This document shows positions 1-10,832 of a DNA stretch of 64,000 nt, one piece after another. Below the pieces are notes generated by a model that was given only the letters and a program-made list of their open reading frames with translations, had not been told where the DNA came from and did not search any database. The stretch spans positions 1 to 64,000 of the forward strand of contig JAAMPI010000007.1 in NCBI GenBank assembly GCA_013054445.1, written 5' to 3'. Origin of the DNA: Cudoniella acicularis (taxonomy: Eukaryota; Ascomycota; Leotiomycetes; Helotiales; Helotiaceae). Both the position numbers and the translations under genes were made by a program. How positions within the stretch are numbered: the first letter of the stretch is position 1; every line of letters begins with the position of its first letter.

Positions 1-127
1 TTAAATTTTACGGCTTAATTTTGTTCGCGGTTTTTAACAACTATTATTGACTTTAATTAGAAACTAGTTTATTTAGGAAAGGGTTAGAGGCGATAAAATC
101 TTATATATATCTTAAGCGCACTAAGTT

Positions 128-305
128 GTACCCTGTTTCTATACCCTGTCTCTATACCCTGTTTCTGTACCCTGTTTCTACACCCTGTTTCTGCGCCCTG
201 TTTCTATACCCTGTCTCTATACCCTGTTTCTATACCCTGTCTCTACACCTTATTTCTATACGATATCTTTACGATCTCTTCACCTAATCTTTACACCCGT
301 TTCTG
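128..305. repeat. 12-bp minisatellite, copy 1
   Basis: About eleven clear tandem copies of a 12-base unit (TACCCTGTTTCT, with T/C and T/G variants), then three or four decayed copies up to about 305. The same unit recurs at 3917-3993 and 5953-6010, so it is a dispersed motif rather than a unique microsatellite. It is not a canonical TTAGGG telomere array. No function can be read from it. Confidence 0.8.
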
Positions 306-628
306 GCGGTCACTGCCCCGGTCTTATTTATATCGACTGATTAAATTGTAGTTTATAGCACGAAAGATATGCTAGAATGACGCTGTTGTAAGTTAAGGCA
401 GGAGCATACGAGGTAAGCTGACACATTGCCTTTGTCTCTGCCCTCCGGTCTGGTCTCTAGTCGATAGTCACTATCGAAGAGCCTTATCATCTGTTTATTA
501 GCTAGGATATAGTATAAAAAACTTTAAATGTCAAATCAATTTCTCCTAATACTCTATACCTATTACTCATTTTTCGAGTTTATAACTTTATTGATTTCCT
601 CTCTGCCTACTTTAGTACCTTAAAAAAA

Positions 629-2200
629 ATGTCTAAGCTCGGAAAAACTTTAAAACCGTATAATATTCTCGATATGATTAATAGCGACAGTTCACGAGAG
701 TATTCGGAAAACTCTATAGACTATGTTAAAAACATCGATAAAGATGTTATACTTCTATCAGTTGATAGTGGTCGACAAGCATAGGCTTTTATACTAGGAG
801 CCTTTATGATTAAAGGCTTGATATAGGGTAAATATTACTTTCTATATCTTAATTGCTTAACTAATGTTAATAGGTTTCCCGTTGGCCTTTAGAGTCTTCT
901 AATCATATTACTAAAATAATAATATCTTTACTAATAGTTAATATCTTTCGTTGGTTAGGACTTTGACTACTATATGTTCCTATCCTTCCTTCTTTATAAT
1001 ATATAAATCTTTTTATAAAGTAGCTAACATTTTACTTAATAGGCAATATCATATCTTAGCACGCCTTTAATTGCTTTCTTTACTATTAAGTATCCTATAT
1101 ACTAACGATATATGATATAGGGTGGATAGTTAGTCTATACTCTTATATTAGTTGCTAGTAGCTTTACTACGGAGGTATGGCATTTGATAATTATATAAGG
1201 ATTTCTCTACGGCTTCGGCTTCTTAACTATATACTACCTACTCTTAAATATGTTAAATAAATGGTTTGTTAAACGGCGAGGACTAGCTTATAGTATTTTA
1301 TAAGTTTTACTTTAGTCTTTCTAATTTTATCTAATTTGTATATAGATTTGGTTCTACTAGGATTTATAGGCTTGGGCTACTATTTTTAATTAAGAATATA
1401 CTAAGACAATATAGGTATGCCACGACATTAAGAGCATATGTAGTTACTGTTATATATATCTTAACCCGCTAAATAGGGGGAAATATTAACAATGTTCTTA
1501 ATTTAGTTTATACTCGTCGGGCCGACACTTCCTTTCCTTCGTAGTCGTCTTTTATATCAAGCTAGAACTAATACCGAGAATAAACTCAATCCCGTAATCT
1601 TTAAAGAACCTATTTTCTTCGTAGTTATATAGTCGAATATATTTTAAGGGCTAGTATTCTTCTTACCAGGCATCTACCTACTATATAAGTTATACTAGAA
1701 TAGCCTTATATTAGAAACATTAATATAGTATAGCCTATATATCTGCGATTAGTCTCTCGTCTAGTTAAGGAACTCTAATACTCTCCTTTCTTAACGTTTC
1801 CTAAATAATTGGCCAAATTGGCATAGGCTACCTCTCGGACCGTTTTAAGCCAATTACTCCTATGATCGGCTTAACGCTCTACTCCTGCGCTATCGTTCTC
1901 TATACCTGGTACTCTAGTAAAAGTTTTACTTCTTTACTTATATTTTGCTTGTTATATAGGCTTTTTTACTAGTGGTTATAGTGTGTTATATTGCCGATTC
2001 GTTATAGTATTGACTGATAAGCCTACTATAGGGTTGTGGCTATATAGTATATTTGAATTCTAGCGGGGGATAGGGAACCTTGTTAGAGGGCCTATGAGTG
2101 GTATTTTGGCGAAGAATGTTTATATAGCGGCGAAGTACGAAAACCTTATTCTTTTTGTCGGTATCGTATTTTTAGTCAGCTCTTTTAGTAGATTAAGCTA
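629..2200 (+). pseudogene. RIP-degraded MFS transporter (monocarboxylate-porter type)
   Basis: From the ATG at 629 a reading frame runs through a polar N-terminus into a first membrane segment whose Trp positions are now TAG (around 782 and 815). Further along, pieces typical of fungal monocarboxylate-type MFS carriers can be read: a FLYGFGF-type segment and a WFVKRRGLAYS-like loop near 1200-1290, a middle loop near 1510-1680, and a GPMSGILAKN-like last segment near 2085-2130. Many TAG and TAA codons sit where Trp or Gln is expected, and the DNA is AT-rich, as RIP produces. The exact ends and introns are uncertain. An intact protein of this class has about 12 membrane spans and moves organic anions or similar solutes. 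It is a relic. Confidence 0.6.
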
Positions 2201-2699
2201 CTAGGTTTTTAGATATTATCGTATTAACTCTTAAGGCCGATATATAGACTCTCTTAAGTAGAAATCTAGTAAACTTTCGTAATATACCTTTATATATAAC
2301 TCTCTCTACTTTATTTCTACCTGTCTAAAAATATATATATATATTAATATCTCCTTATACGTTAGTATAAGTCGTATTCCGCGACCACTCTTAAACACTC
2401 TAAAACCCTCCTACTACTATACTAGAAATCGCTATCCGCCTATAGAATATAAATTCATATAAGGTCGCCACGCGGGTTAGCACCTCTATAGAGGTATAGC
2501 TGATAAATAATCGTCACCGCCTTAATCTGCCACTAATCAATAATTTGCCGTAGCTATTGCCTATATATTTAAGGCCAATTCCTACCTAGGGATCTAGAGG
2601 TACGTCTCTCTTATCTTATACTATTCTAAATATCTTATAAACGCTACTCACGGAAACCAGATCATGTTTAGAGTTATATACGTCTTTGACTATAGCTCG

Positions 2700-3450
2700 G
2701 TTCGGGTCAATTCCGCTGCTTTCTTATCGGACGGAATATTATTTATATCGGCTTTAGACAATAGGACAATCAGGCTTTGGCATACCAACGGAGTATTATA
2801 GTAAACATTTAATAGTCACGATAAACCCGTCGATTAGGTAACATTTTCACCAAACAGCAAGCTACTGATGTCGGCTTTAGACGACGACTATACGCTCCGG
2901 CTATAGAATATTGATAATAGAACAGTATAGGAACTTGTAGGTTATTCTAGTCCGGTTGCTTTCTCGCCAGACGGTACGGCACGAGCCTTATGTTCAGGGG
3001 ACGGGAGAGTCAAGCTATAGGGGGCAGTGAGTAAGACGCTCGAAGTAGGCCAACCCCTTACCGTTACACCTCGTAGTAAGAGGCACCACTAGGTGCTCGA
3101 TAGCTGGCCTGATGTTATAGCACTCGCCTTTTCGCCAAATAGGAGTCTTCTAGCGTATAGATACGACAATAGAATGCTTAAGCTATAGGAAATGGTCTCG
3201 GGATATATAGACGATCATCCTGGCCATAAGGATACGATTATTGCTTTAGCCTTCTTATAAGACGGAACAATAATAGTATCGGCTTTATACTCTAGGACAA
3301 TCAGGCTATAGGATATAAGACAAGCGTACTATATATTCTAGCTTTAGGGGAGCTGGGTTAGAGTTCACTACCTAGTATTCTCTATAGACGGCAAGCTACT
3401 AGCGTCGGCTTCGTTTGATAAACAGATCAGGCTTTAGGACCTAGCTTAAA
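2700..3450 (+). pseudogene. WD40-repeat array of a NACHT-WD40-type gene, RIP-degraded
   Basis: A single frame holds five or six WD40 units, recognisable by motifs such as AFSPDG, FSPNSKLL, SALDD and TIRL, each ending where the Trp of RLW-D should be but is now TAG (for example near 2904, 3018, 3186 and 3309). The last, clearest unit lies near 3375-3445. No indel is needed to read the repeats in frame, so point mutation alone killed them. Such arrays normally form the C-terminal sensor of fungal STAND (NLR-like) proteins of the HET-E/HNWD kind. The NACHT part is not recognisable upstream, so the parent architecture is an inference from the family. Confidence 0.65.
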
Positions 3451-3916
3451 AAAAAATTGCTTTACGAGGTTAAAGCTATCGGGGCTATCTACGTACTCTT
3501 ATTTCTTCGTTCTATCCGCGTAGGTATATATAATGACTAGGCTTAAGGTTCTTATAGTATTACTATTTATGAGATTACTATTTAATTATACTATATTTCT
3601 TTAGGGCAGATAGGTATTTACTTTAATTTAGAAAAAAAAAACATAACTATAAAATACTATCGCTATTAATATAGGTATAGGGTAATAATGACTTCCTAGT
3701 ATTACTATAGGACTCTAAGGCTCGAATAAAGGTCATTAGTGAGTTTTGACTATAGCACAAGCTTGACGACAGGGCACCTATTATTTTTCTCGGCATATAG
3801 GGTTATGAAAACAGTCTAAGCGAAGTTAGTAACTATAGCTTAGATCTCTATAAAAGTAGAGATAGTTGACGAATCCTAGTATCGGCGCTGATCTGTGCTT
3901 ACCCTCCTTTAAAAGA

Positions 3917-3993
3917 CTCTACACCTAGTCTCTATACCCTGGCTCTATACCCTGGCTCTATACCCTGGCTCTATACCCTAGCTCTATACCCTA
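3917..3993. repeat. 12-bp minisatellite, copy 2
   Basis: Five or six tandem units of TACCCTGGCTCTA type, a variant of the unit at 128-305 with GGC replacing GTT. The array begins with two decayed units at about 3917. Confidence 0.75.
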
Positions 3994-3995
3994 TA

Positions 3996-5135
3996 CTATA
4001 GAGCTAGACCTATACCTGTTGGCTGATACGCGTGGCGCCAATCTTTCCCGTCATGTAGCTACCTCCGTAAAACTACGAATAAACTCACGTCCTAGCCTTC
4101 TAATTACCTATAAGGCTATAGACTATAGTAGGAGGCTCAAATGAGATCTACTTTACTAGGCCGTAAATGAGATAGGGTGTTCATGTTTGATTTATCTCGA
4201 TATAATTGATAGTCTANTATAGTAGCAGATNAGCTAGCCGAATATAACGTAATACGAACAAGAAAAATAATTTATCTACGTAACGTATTCTAACTCTCCG
4301 TATCTTTCCTTACTCCTCCCGTCCCTATAACTAGCGTACTCTATTATTGATTTAGTACCTCTATATAAATGCTTATAAATTCTTAAATACTAAAAGCTCT
4401 TGCTTAGAAGCACTAGAATTCGGCTTGGCCTTACGAGTCAATGTCTAGTAAACAGAGACTACTAACTAGACAGTATAGAGATAGCTGTCCTAGACAATTC
4501 TAGTTATTACTAAAGTCGTCGTATAGTAAGGGTCCCTAGATATCTTATCGACTTTCTAGAATAAGAGATCGGTAGACTTGGCCCGGTGTCTATAGTCGTA
4601 CTAGAGTAACAGTAGTAAGGAAAATAGTAGTGTTAATAATATTCTAAAAGTATATTTTATAGTAAGTCGATAAGATATCTGTCTTTTCTAGTTATAGTTT
4701 ATAGGTCTAGCTAATTGTTTATTTATATTGTTTTTAATAGGAGTTGATTTTAAGATAGTCGTAAGAACAACGGCGGATATAACGGGTTTAATACTTGACT
4801 ATTAAGTCCTGTTTTTATAAAAATTTATAATAACTATAGATAATCTTGTCTTAAAATAGAACTCTTATAGCGGTGTTAGAACGGGCTCCCCTTTCTAGAG
4901 CNAGAATTGGTTCNAGATAGGCACTTTTTTTNNTTTTTTTAGCAAACTATATTTTATCTTTCCTNTAAGAGAACTAGCGCTATTTGAGCGCTNTATAGCC
5001 TTAATCAACANTNNANATANATTNTAGTAGGCCTACGAAGCCCNTCTAAAAATTGACTTTCTTTTTTCCCTTACCAACTCTTTACCCGAATTTGATCCCT
5101 AGCGCTTTCACTTAGAAGTTATAAATCTCCAGACC
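3996..5135. other. AT-rich, RIP-like DNA without a readable gene
   Basis: The stretch is AT-rich and closed in all frames, and holds most of the window's scattered ambiguous bases (for example 4217, 4231, and a cluster from 4902 to 5044). I recognise no coding remnant. Ambiguity codes inside decayed repeats suggest a consensus built over several similar copies. Confidence 0.5.
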
Positions 5136-5705
5136 TTCTCCTTATTCCCTCGGCTTCCATTTGAGATCCGTTAGGCGATCTGGTACCTTGCGATGACTCC
5201 GCGTGTGGTGAACATCACACCACTTTTAAACCCGTATAAGCATCTTAGACAGTAAGAGAACCCGTCCTTGTTACGGGTATGCCACGAATCACGTACTATA
5301 GCCTTAGAGCGATACGAGTTATCAGCCGATATCGACAAAACATATATCAACTTTACTATAGATACTATCTATATGAACTTCGACATCGACAACTTTACTG
5401 GTTCTTCTCTTGCCCCGAGTAAAAATGATACTAGTTTTAAATTGTTTGCTATCGACATCGAGTGGATCTAGTTCGTTAGGCCAAAGCGATTTATAGAAAA
5501 ACTTAATCGGTGCTAAGGACTTCGAGAACTTACTATTTTAGTTAACTTTAACCAAATGATAAAGAAAGAATACGAAGCGAAGCTGTCGGTAACCCTCGAG
5601 AAATACGAAAACATAGAGGATGCCCGTCTCTTTGATCTGGCAGGTTATTAGGACGACGATTCGGTTACTTTTATCGAGATACTTGAAGCAATTTCTATTA
5701 TATAG
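5136..5705 (+). pseudogene. 2EXR-domain protein, RIP-degraded
   Basis: One frame reads the hallmark of the fungal 2EXR family: FPRLPFEIR-AIW at 5145-5180 (helix with the Arg/Leu-Ile-Trp core), PRVVNI at about 5200, then LLRVCHESRTIALERYE from 5268, and later the LFAIDIEWI and KRFIEKLN blocks up to about 5510, with a tail near 5650. In-frame stops include 5172 (TAG), one near 5250 (TAA), 5469 (TAG) and 5703 (TAG). The frame has no indels over about 570 bases. 2EXR proteins have no firmly known role and are greatly expanded in Leotiomycetes and Sordariomycetes. Start codon and introns are not determinable. Confidence 0.7.
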
Positions 5706-5952
5706 GTCTAGGGGGCTCGAATACACTCTATTGACAAGGATAGATGGCCTGACATTTCAGTGGTCGCTCAACCACCCGCTGGGAATTCTACGGATTTGCT
5801 TAGGTCTAGCTTGACTCGAGGTGTACATGGCTAACGCAGTTCACTTGACTCCTTAAACAAAGTATATAAAACCAAAAGCCATATTCTCTTTTCGGCTGTC
5901 TGGCATAAACACAATTTATATTACATACTTTCTACGCTGTTGTCTGTAGGGC

Positions 5953-6010
5953 CCTACACCCTGTTTCTGCACCCTGTCTCTATACCCTGTCTCTACACCC
6001 TGTTTCTGCA
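5953..6010. repeat. 12-bp minisatellite, copy 3
   Basis: About five units of the TACCCTGTTTCT family found at 128-305 and 3917-3993, placed between the 2EXR relic and the HMG-CoA reductase-like pseudogene. Confidence 0.75.
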
Positions 6011-6164
6011 TACACCAGAACTGAGACGTTGATCCCTAAGATCTATATATGATATATATTTTAGGCCTACAAATGACTTAGGAAGAATTATCAAGAAGGA
6101 TAGGTCAAGAACTTAGCGAGTTTCAATTCTTATGACGCTATTCAATCTATAAGGCCATAGAATC

Positions 6165-7406
6165 ATGGATCTAGTGTCACTCCTGAATTCTTCATCAGGT
6201 CACCTATTAAGAATTTGCCGTCTCTCTGCCTCTGTTAGGGTCCTCCTACCTCTATATTTCATCATACCAGTAGCATACATGATAGATCGAACGCAAAACC
6301 TAGAAAAAGTGGTAGAGGCGTTGCCCTCCTGCCGTAACAAGGACACAAAAGACATCAAGGTCGAAAACTGTGTTGGCTTTATACGAATCCCCCTTAGTCT
6401 AGCTAGCCCGCTGACTATCCACGGGAAGTCTAAAAGAACAGTGTACGGTCCCCTGGCGACAGTAGAGCCAACACTTGTTACAAGCTGTTCTCGAGGATGT
6501 AAAGCATTCCAAGCTATAGGTGGCATCAAAGTTGAAGCCTTAAGTGAAGGCTTATCACGGGCTCCTGTCTTTACCTTCCGCACGGTCGACGATGCTCTCC
6601 GGTTCTATCACCACGTACCAACACTCCAGTCTTCGTTTAATGCCAGCGTTGAAAAGACCAGTCGATATGCTCGACTTGTCGAGGTCGCTCCACATGTTAT
6701 TGGCAGGACCGTTCACGTCAAGTTTCGCTATACTTGTGGCGCTACAGCTGGGCAGAACATGGTGACCATCGCCACGTATCGTGCTTGTCAGGACTTCCTT
6801 ACTTCCACTGCTAGTAAGGACTTAGGAATTACCGACTTTCAGATCGAGGGTCAATTTTCATCCGACAAGAAATTGTCTTGGGGAAATGTCAAAGACCCGC
6901 GCGGTGTCGAAGTCATAGCCTGGGGTAGTCTCTCTGATTCTGTCTGCCAGGCAATTCTCGGATGCGATATAACCAGATTGCGTTCCGTCATTTCCAAATT
7001 TGAAGACGGTAGTACTCGGAATGGTTAGATAGGACAGAACATTAATACTGCCAACGTCATGTCTGCTATGTTCATCTCCTGCGGTCAAGATGCAGCCAGT
7101 GTGGTTGAGTCGGGCTGGGTTCACTTGACGGCTGACTTGGATAAAGAGACTAAGGTGCTCACTCTGAGCCTGTATATTCTATCCCTGCTAGTTAGGACAG
7201 TGGGTGGAGGCACACACTACGCAAGTCAACGAGAGTCTCTAGAGCTTATTAGATGCTATAGAGACGGAAAGAAATAGGCCTTGGCCGAAACGATCGTAGC
7301 ATTTGCTTTGGCACTAGACGCTAGCACTGTCAGTGCTATTACAAATGACACATTTGTATCAAGCCACTAGAACCTAGCGCGAGGTCCGAGACAAAGTAAA
7401 ATGTGA
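6165..7406 (+). pseudogene. HMG-CoA reductase-like protein, diverged and interrupted
   Basis: A single frame from the ATG at 6165 reads the class I HMG-CoA reductase core: VENCVGFIRIPL (substrate-binding ENVIGY box) near 6360, a PLATVEPTLV segment keeping the catalytic Glu near 6450, SRGCKA, GGIKVEALSEGLSRAP, SRYARL, then GQDAAS (catalytic Asp kept, near 7085), VGGGTHYASQ, and a C-terminal SSH with the catalytic His near 7365. The GDAMGMN-K box has become GATAGQN-I, so the second Asp and the catalytic Lys are gone. TAG stops at 7026, 7275 and 7368 stand where Trp, Trp and Gln are expected. No indel is seen. It lacks the membrane anchor of the housekeeping mevalonate-pathway enzyme. It was probably already a non-catalytic or altered paralogue before point mutation closed it. 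Confidence 0.75.
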
Positions 7407-7848
7407 TACGACGGAGAAAGGAGGAAGTTGTCATGTTTTTTAATCTAAACTTTTAGTTATAACTTTTCTTTTATATTAGCAACCTGACTTGCCTAAAAAT
7501 TTGGCCTGTTAATTTATTCAAGTGTCTAATTAAACATACACTCGATGACTTGAATTCAAAGTGATTATGACCGTCTGGCCTTATGATATCAGATTGACTA
7601 GTTTAGGAACCAAAACGGGCTCGCAAGACATATTTAGTTTGCCCTACGCAAGCGTAACTAACAGGAGCCCGTTCTGGCAGCTTTCGTCACCCGCATCATC
7701 TCAGTCTGTAGGCTGTTTGGATACGGATATATAAGTCCGCTGGTATTCTTCTATATAAGCCTTAGTTATTTTATCTTTACTCTATCCTATCTCGAAATAA
7801 AGAGATTTGCCTCCTTCCTTATTACGCTCGCCTTCTCCACTTCTTAAC

Positions 7849-8229
7849 ATGTGTAGCTTTGTATCGGAGGTAGCAGCTAATATATCAAGAGCTATTAATA
7901 CAATCCCCGCCTCCCTTAACAACAAGTAGGAGGATATTACTAACGGGATTGTAGTGGCATAGATCCTAAGCTAAGCGTCTCTTCTATCGCTTGTCCCGGC
8001 TTTCTTACTAATTGCGGTTTCCGGGTCGTCGGTACCGCACCTATACTAAGCGGTGGCATAGTCCTTGACTCCTACGTTATCTTCTAAGTAAGTCCCCCCA
8101 GACCCTCACTGCGGCTAGATACTCGTATACCAGTTGAGCTCGCCAAGGTGGGCTTTAATAGAACTGCTTACTACGCTAGGATTTATTTCAGGAAATATGA
8201 CTTAGTATTTGACATTTGAAATTGTTTAA
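7849..8229 (+). pseudogene. Unidentified membrane-protein relic
   Basis: A frame from the ATG at 7849 runs about 125 codons interrupted only by TAG/TAA codons (about eight) at places where Trp would suit, giving a hydrophobic protein with two likely membrane spans (region 7960-8050). The lack of indels and the stop pattern match the neighbouring RIP-killed genes. I do not recognise the family. Confidence 0.35.
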
Positions 8230-8892
8230 AATTATTTAATCCCTAGGCTTTTAAACTTTAGCCTAATGTTTTATTTAGTAAAGTATTCTATAGTTAAATT
8301 TAAACATATAATTAAGCCCCTATCAATTATATTTCAACGTCTCAGACGTAGAGCGGATCACTACAGCGGGCTTATATCTCGAACTTAATTTCCTAGAGGC
8401 AGTCAACCAATATTCGGACCTACACTTACGTTAACCGTCACCGCAAATAGAACATACAGACATCAGCAATAAAATCTTAGAAGAGAGTCTGCTGACGTAG
8501 GCGATGTGAGCTCAAGCAGGATAAAGCGGGTGAGCACTATACATACAGGGGCCAAAACCGGTCACCCGAAATGTTAAAGGAGAATCCGGCCTTAGATGCT
8601 TCCGCGTGTAGGGATCCTGTTTAAGCACCTACTTGCTTCCTGACCTTAGGTAATAAATTAGCAAGTCCGAAAATAGGGAGTGCGAGATCGTCATCCTATT
8701 TGCTGAGCAGAGATATCAGCACAGGCTACACCGTAATAACTCGGGAGTGAGCTCCGGTGTCTGCGTCAAGAATTAGTCACAGCTTTCTCTACAAGTATTC
8801 TTATTTCACGTAGCCTATTTCAGTTAATTGATTTAGTTGGCCGAAGTCTATCTAGTTTAATTTAGAAGTCAAGTGTGACTTTATACGACAGG

Positions 8893-9520
8893 GCATAGTA
8901 AACGCTCTAATTCACCAGAGCCCTCATTTAACGTCAATCTAGCCCTTAACTCATCTATCAGCGGCATCACCCTATTTACTATACGAATGTACTTATATAT
9001 GTCGCTTCTGAAACAATCTACTACTATTGCGCTCTTTTATAAATCCTGATAGAGTATCTGATTAGCGATCGTAAGCTCTTTCAGTTCTTACTCGAACTAT
9101 TGTCGAATTTCGGATTCTGCTACGGCCTGATCCCTCTATTGATTTAGCTCTCGTTTAAGCGTTACATTTTCTCCATGCAATTCATCTATCCTCGCACTGA
9201 AGCTCACTTGTATAGGCTAAATAAGTTGTTAGCTGATTCAGAAACTTAAGCTGTTTATATACCTCTACTAATACGAGAAACTCCTAGACATTGCCGATTA
9301 AGCCCGTCCCGGTTGCTATACTTGCGGGTACAGCCTCAAACGCAATACTAATTCCTTTACATAGTTCCTTATATGCCCCGATCGAATAGTCGCTTATGTT
9401 TTTAGAGAAGAGGTGCCTTTTCTCTAGCAAGACTTTCCACGTATAAGGATCATCAGTTCCAGTTATAAGACGAACTTGTGATAGTTCAATTGATATTCCT
9501 ACTCTATCCTCTAGAGTTTT
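8893..9520 (-). pseudogene. Coiled-coil protein relic, function unknown
   Basis: On the minus strand, from about 9520 down, one frame reads a helical stretch (ITGTDDPYTWKVLLEK near 9440, YKELCKGISIAFEAV near 9350). After a shift near 9200 it continues as a Glu/Leu-rich coiled coil to about 8895. Several TAG/TAA codons interrupt it. The layout (helical N-domain, then coiled coil) resembles fungal HeLo/SesA-type or cell-death-related proteins, but no diagnostic motif is visible. The rest of 7407-9872 shows nothing readable. Confidence 0.35.
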
Positions 9521-9872
9521 ATTAGCAAGAACTTAAAGAGATACACAAAGAGAGACTTACGAATATGCTTTAATAATTCTTCTCGGCACTTACTTCTCCA
9601 CTTGCCGCGTTCAAGGTTACTTGATCTAATTAGGGCCATTTGATATAAAGTATAAAGGATCGACAGCTAGAAGGTATTGTAATAGTTTCAGAGATAGGCA
9701 CTAATGTGCCACTCAGCTTGCTTAAGAAGGCGTAACATAATGTAGAGCCGTTTTTAGACCCTCAAACTAGAATATCTATTTTTAGAAGGTCCCCTTTTAG
9801 CTCCATTGCTTCTCGACAATAGCTATTGCTTTCCCGATAAATGATTGCTTTAGACGTAGGAACCGGGCAGAT

Positions 9873-10832
9873 ATGGCCTCCGAACTAAATTTGCACTCGC
9901 GGAGAGAGACTACAGATCAGCCGATGGCTCATAGACCCAGGCAGACTAGAAGCCAAAGTGGCCACTATCTACTCCTACGATAGAATGACCTGCCTAGCTG
10001 GCAACAAGATAACGAATTTATCCTCACTAGATATCGGCCTATATCTAGATCCTTTCAGAAGTCCCTGAGCAGCTTGCAACACGTCTATAATGAGATTGTG
10101 AACATCTACTCCCACCTCCTCGGCGCGATCCTTTTTACAATACTTCCAATATACGTATACGCAAGAGCACGCAGTCATCACGCCGCCATCCAAATTAGTG
10201 ATATAATTGGCTTTACAACATTCTTTTTCGGGGTAATCCTATGCTTTTCCCTCTCTGCGTCTTTCCATATTATGTCAAATCATAGCGAAAAGGTGGCGGC
10301 ATACTAGAATCAATTCGACTATCTGGGAATCGTTATTCTTATATAGGGATCGACAGTCCCTTCAGTTTACTACGGATTCTATTGCGATCCACATCTGCAG
10401 AACCTATACTGGGCTGTGGTCTCTGTCTTAGCTGTGGTTTGCACCATAGCAACTTTAAGCCCAAAGTTTCGACATCCAACCCTCAGGCCATATCGAACTG
10501 CGATATACGCTTCCCTTGGCCTTTCCGCCATGGTCTTCATAATACATGGTCTTATTATTCATGGCTGGGAGATCCAGAACCAGAGGATGAGCCTAACATA
10601 CATGCTAACTACGGCAATGCTTAATATCCTAGCAGCTGTAGTTTATACAGCAAGGATCCCGGAAAGATGGCACCAATTGCGATACGACATTTACGGATGT
10701 AGCCACCAGATATTCCATTTCATAGTTGTCTTTGCTGGTTTGATATACATGTTTGGGTTGTTGAGCGCTTTTGGCTTTATCCACTCGCAGGCTCATCTAT
10801 GCTCGAAGACCGACGTGCACAATTACAATTAA
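9873..10832 (+). pseudogene. Adiponectin-receptor-like (PAQR/haemolysin III) membrane protein, RIP-inactivated
   Basis: The ATG at 9873 opens a frame of about 319 codons without indels. It reads a polar N-terminus, LPSWQQDNEFIL-RYRPIS (PAQR entry motif), NEIVNIYSHLLGA (first span), SASFHIMSNHS (Ser and His of the metal site), several further spans, and ends with RYDIYGCSHQIFHFIVV, which carries the conserved HxxxH. TAG codons at 9981, 10305 and 10344 replace expected Trp residues. Fungal members (the Izh family) are seven-span proteins linked to sterol, lipid and zinc homeostasis and have ceramidase-like folds. Motifs and length are complete, so the gene died by three point mutations only. 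Confidence 0.8.

Noticed and set aside
128..305. Telomere-like repeat array
   Set aside because: The unit contains ACCCTG but is 12 bases long and lacks the regular TTAGGG/CCCTAA period. It also occurs at two interior sites.
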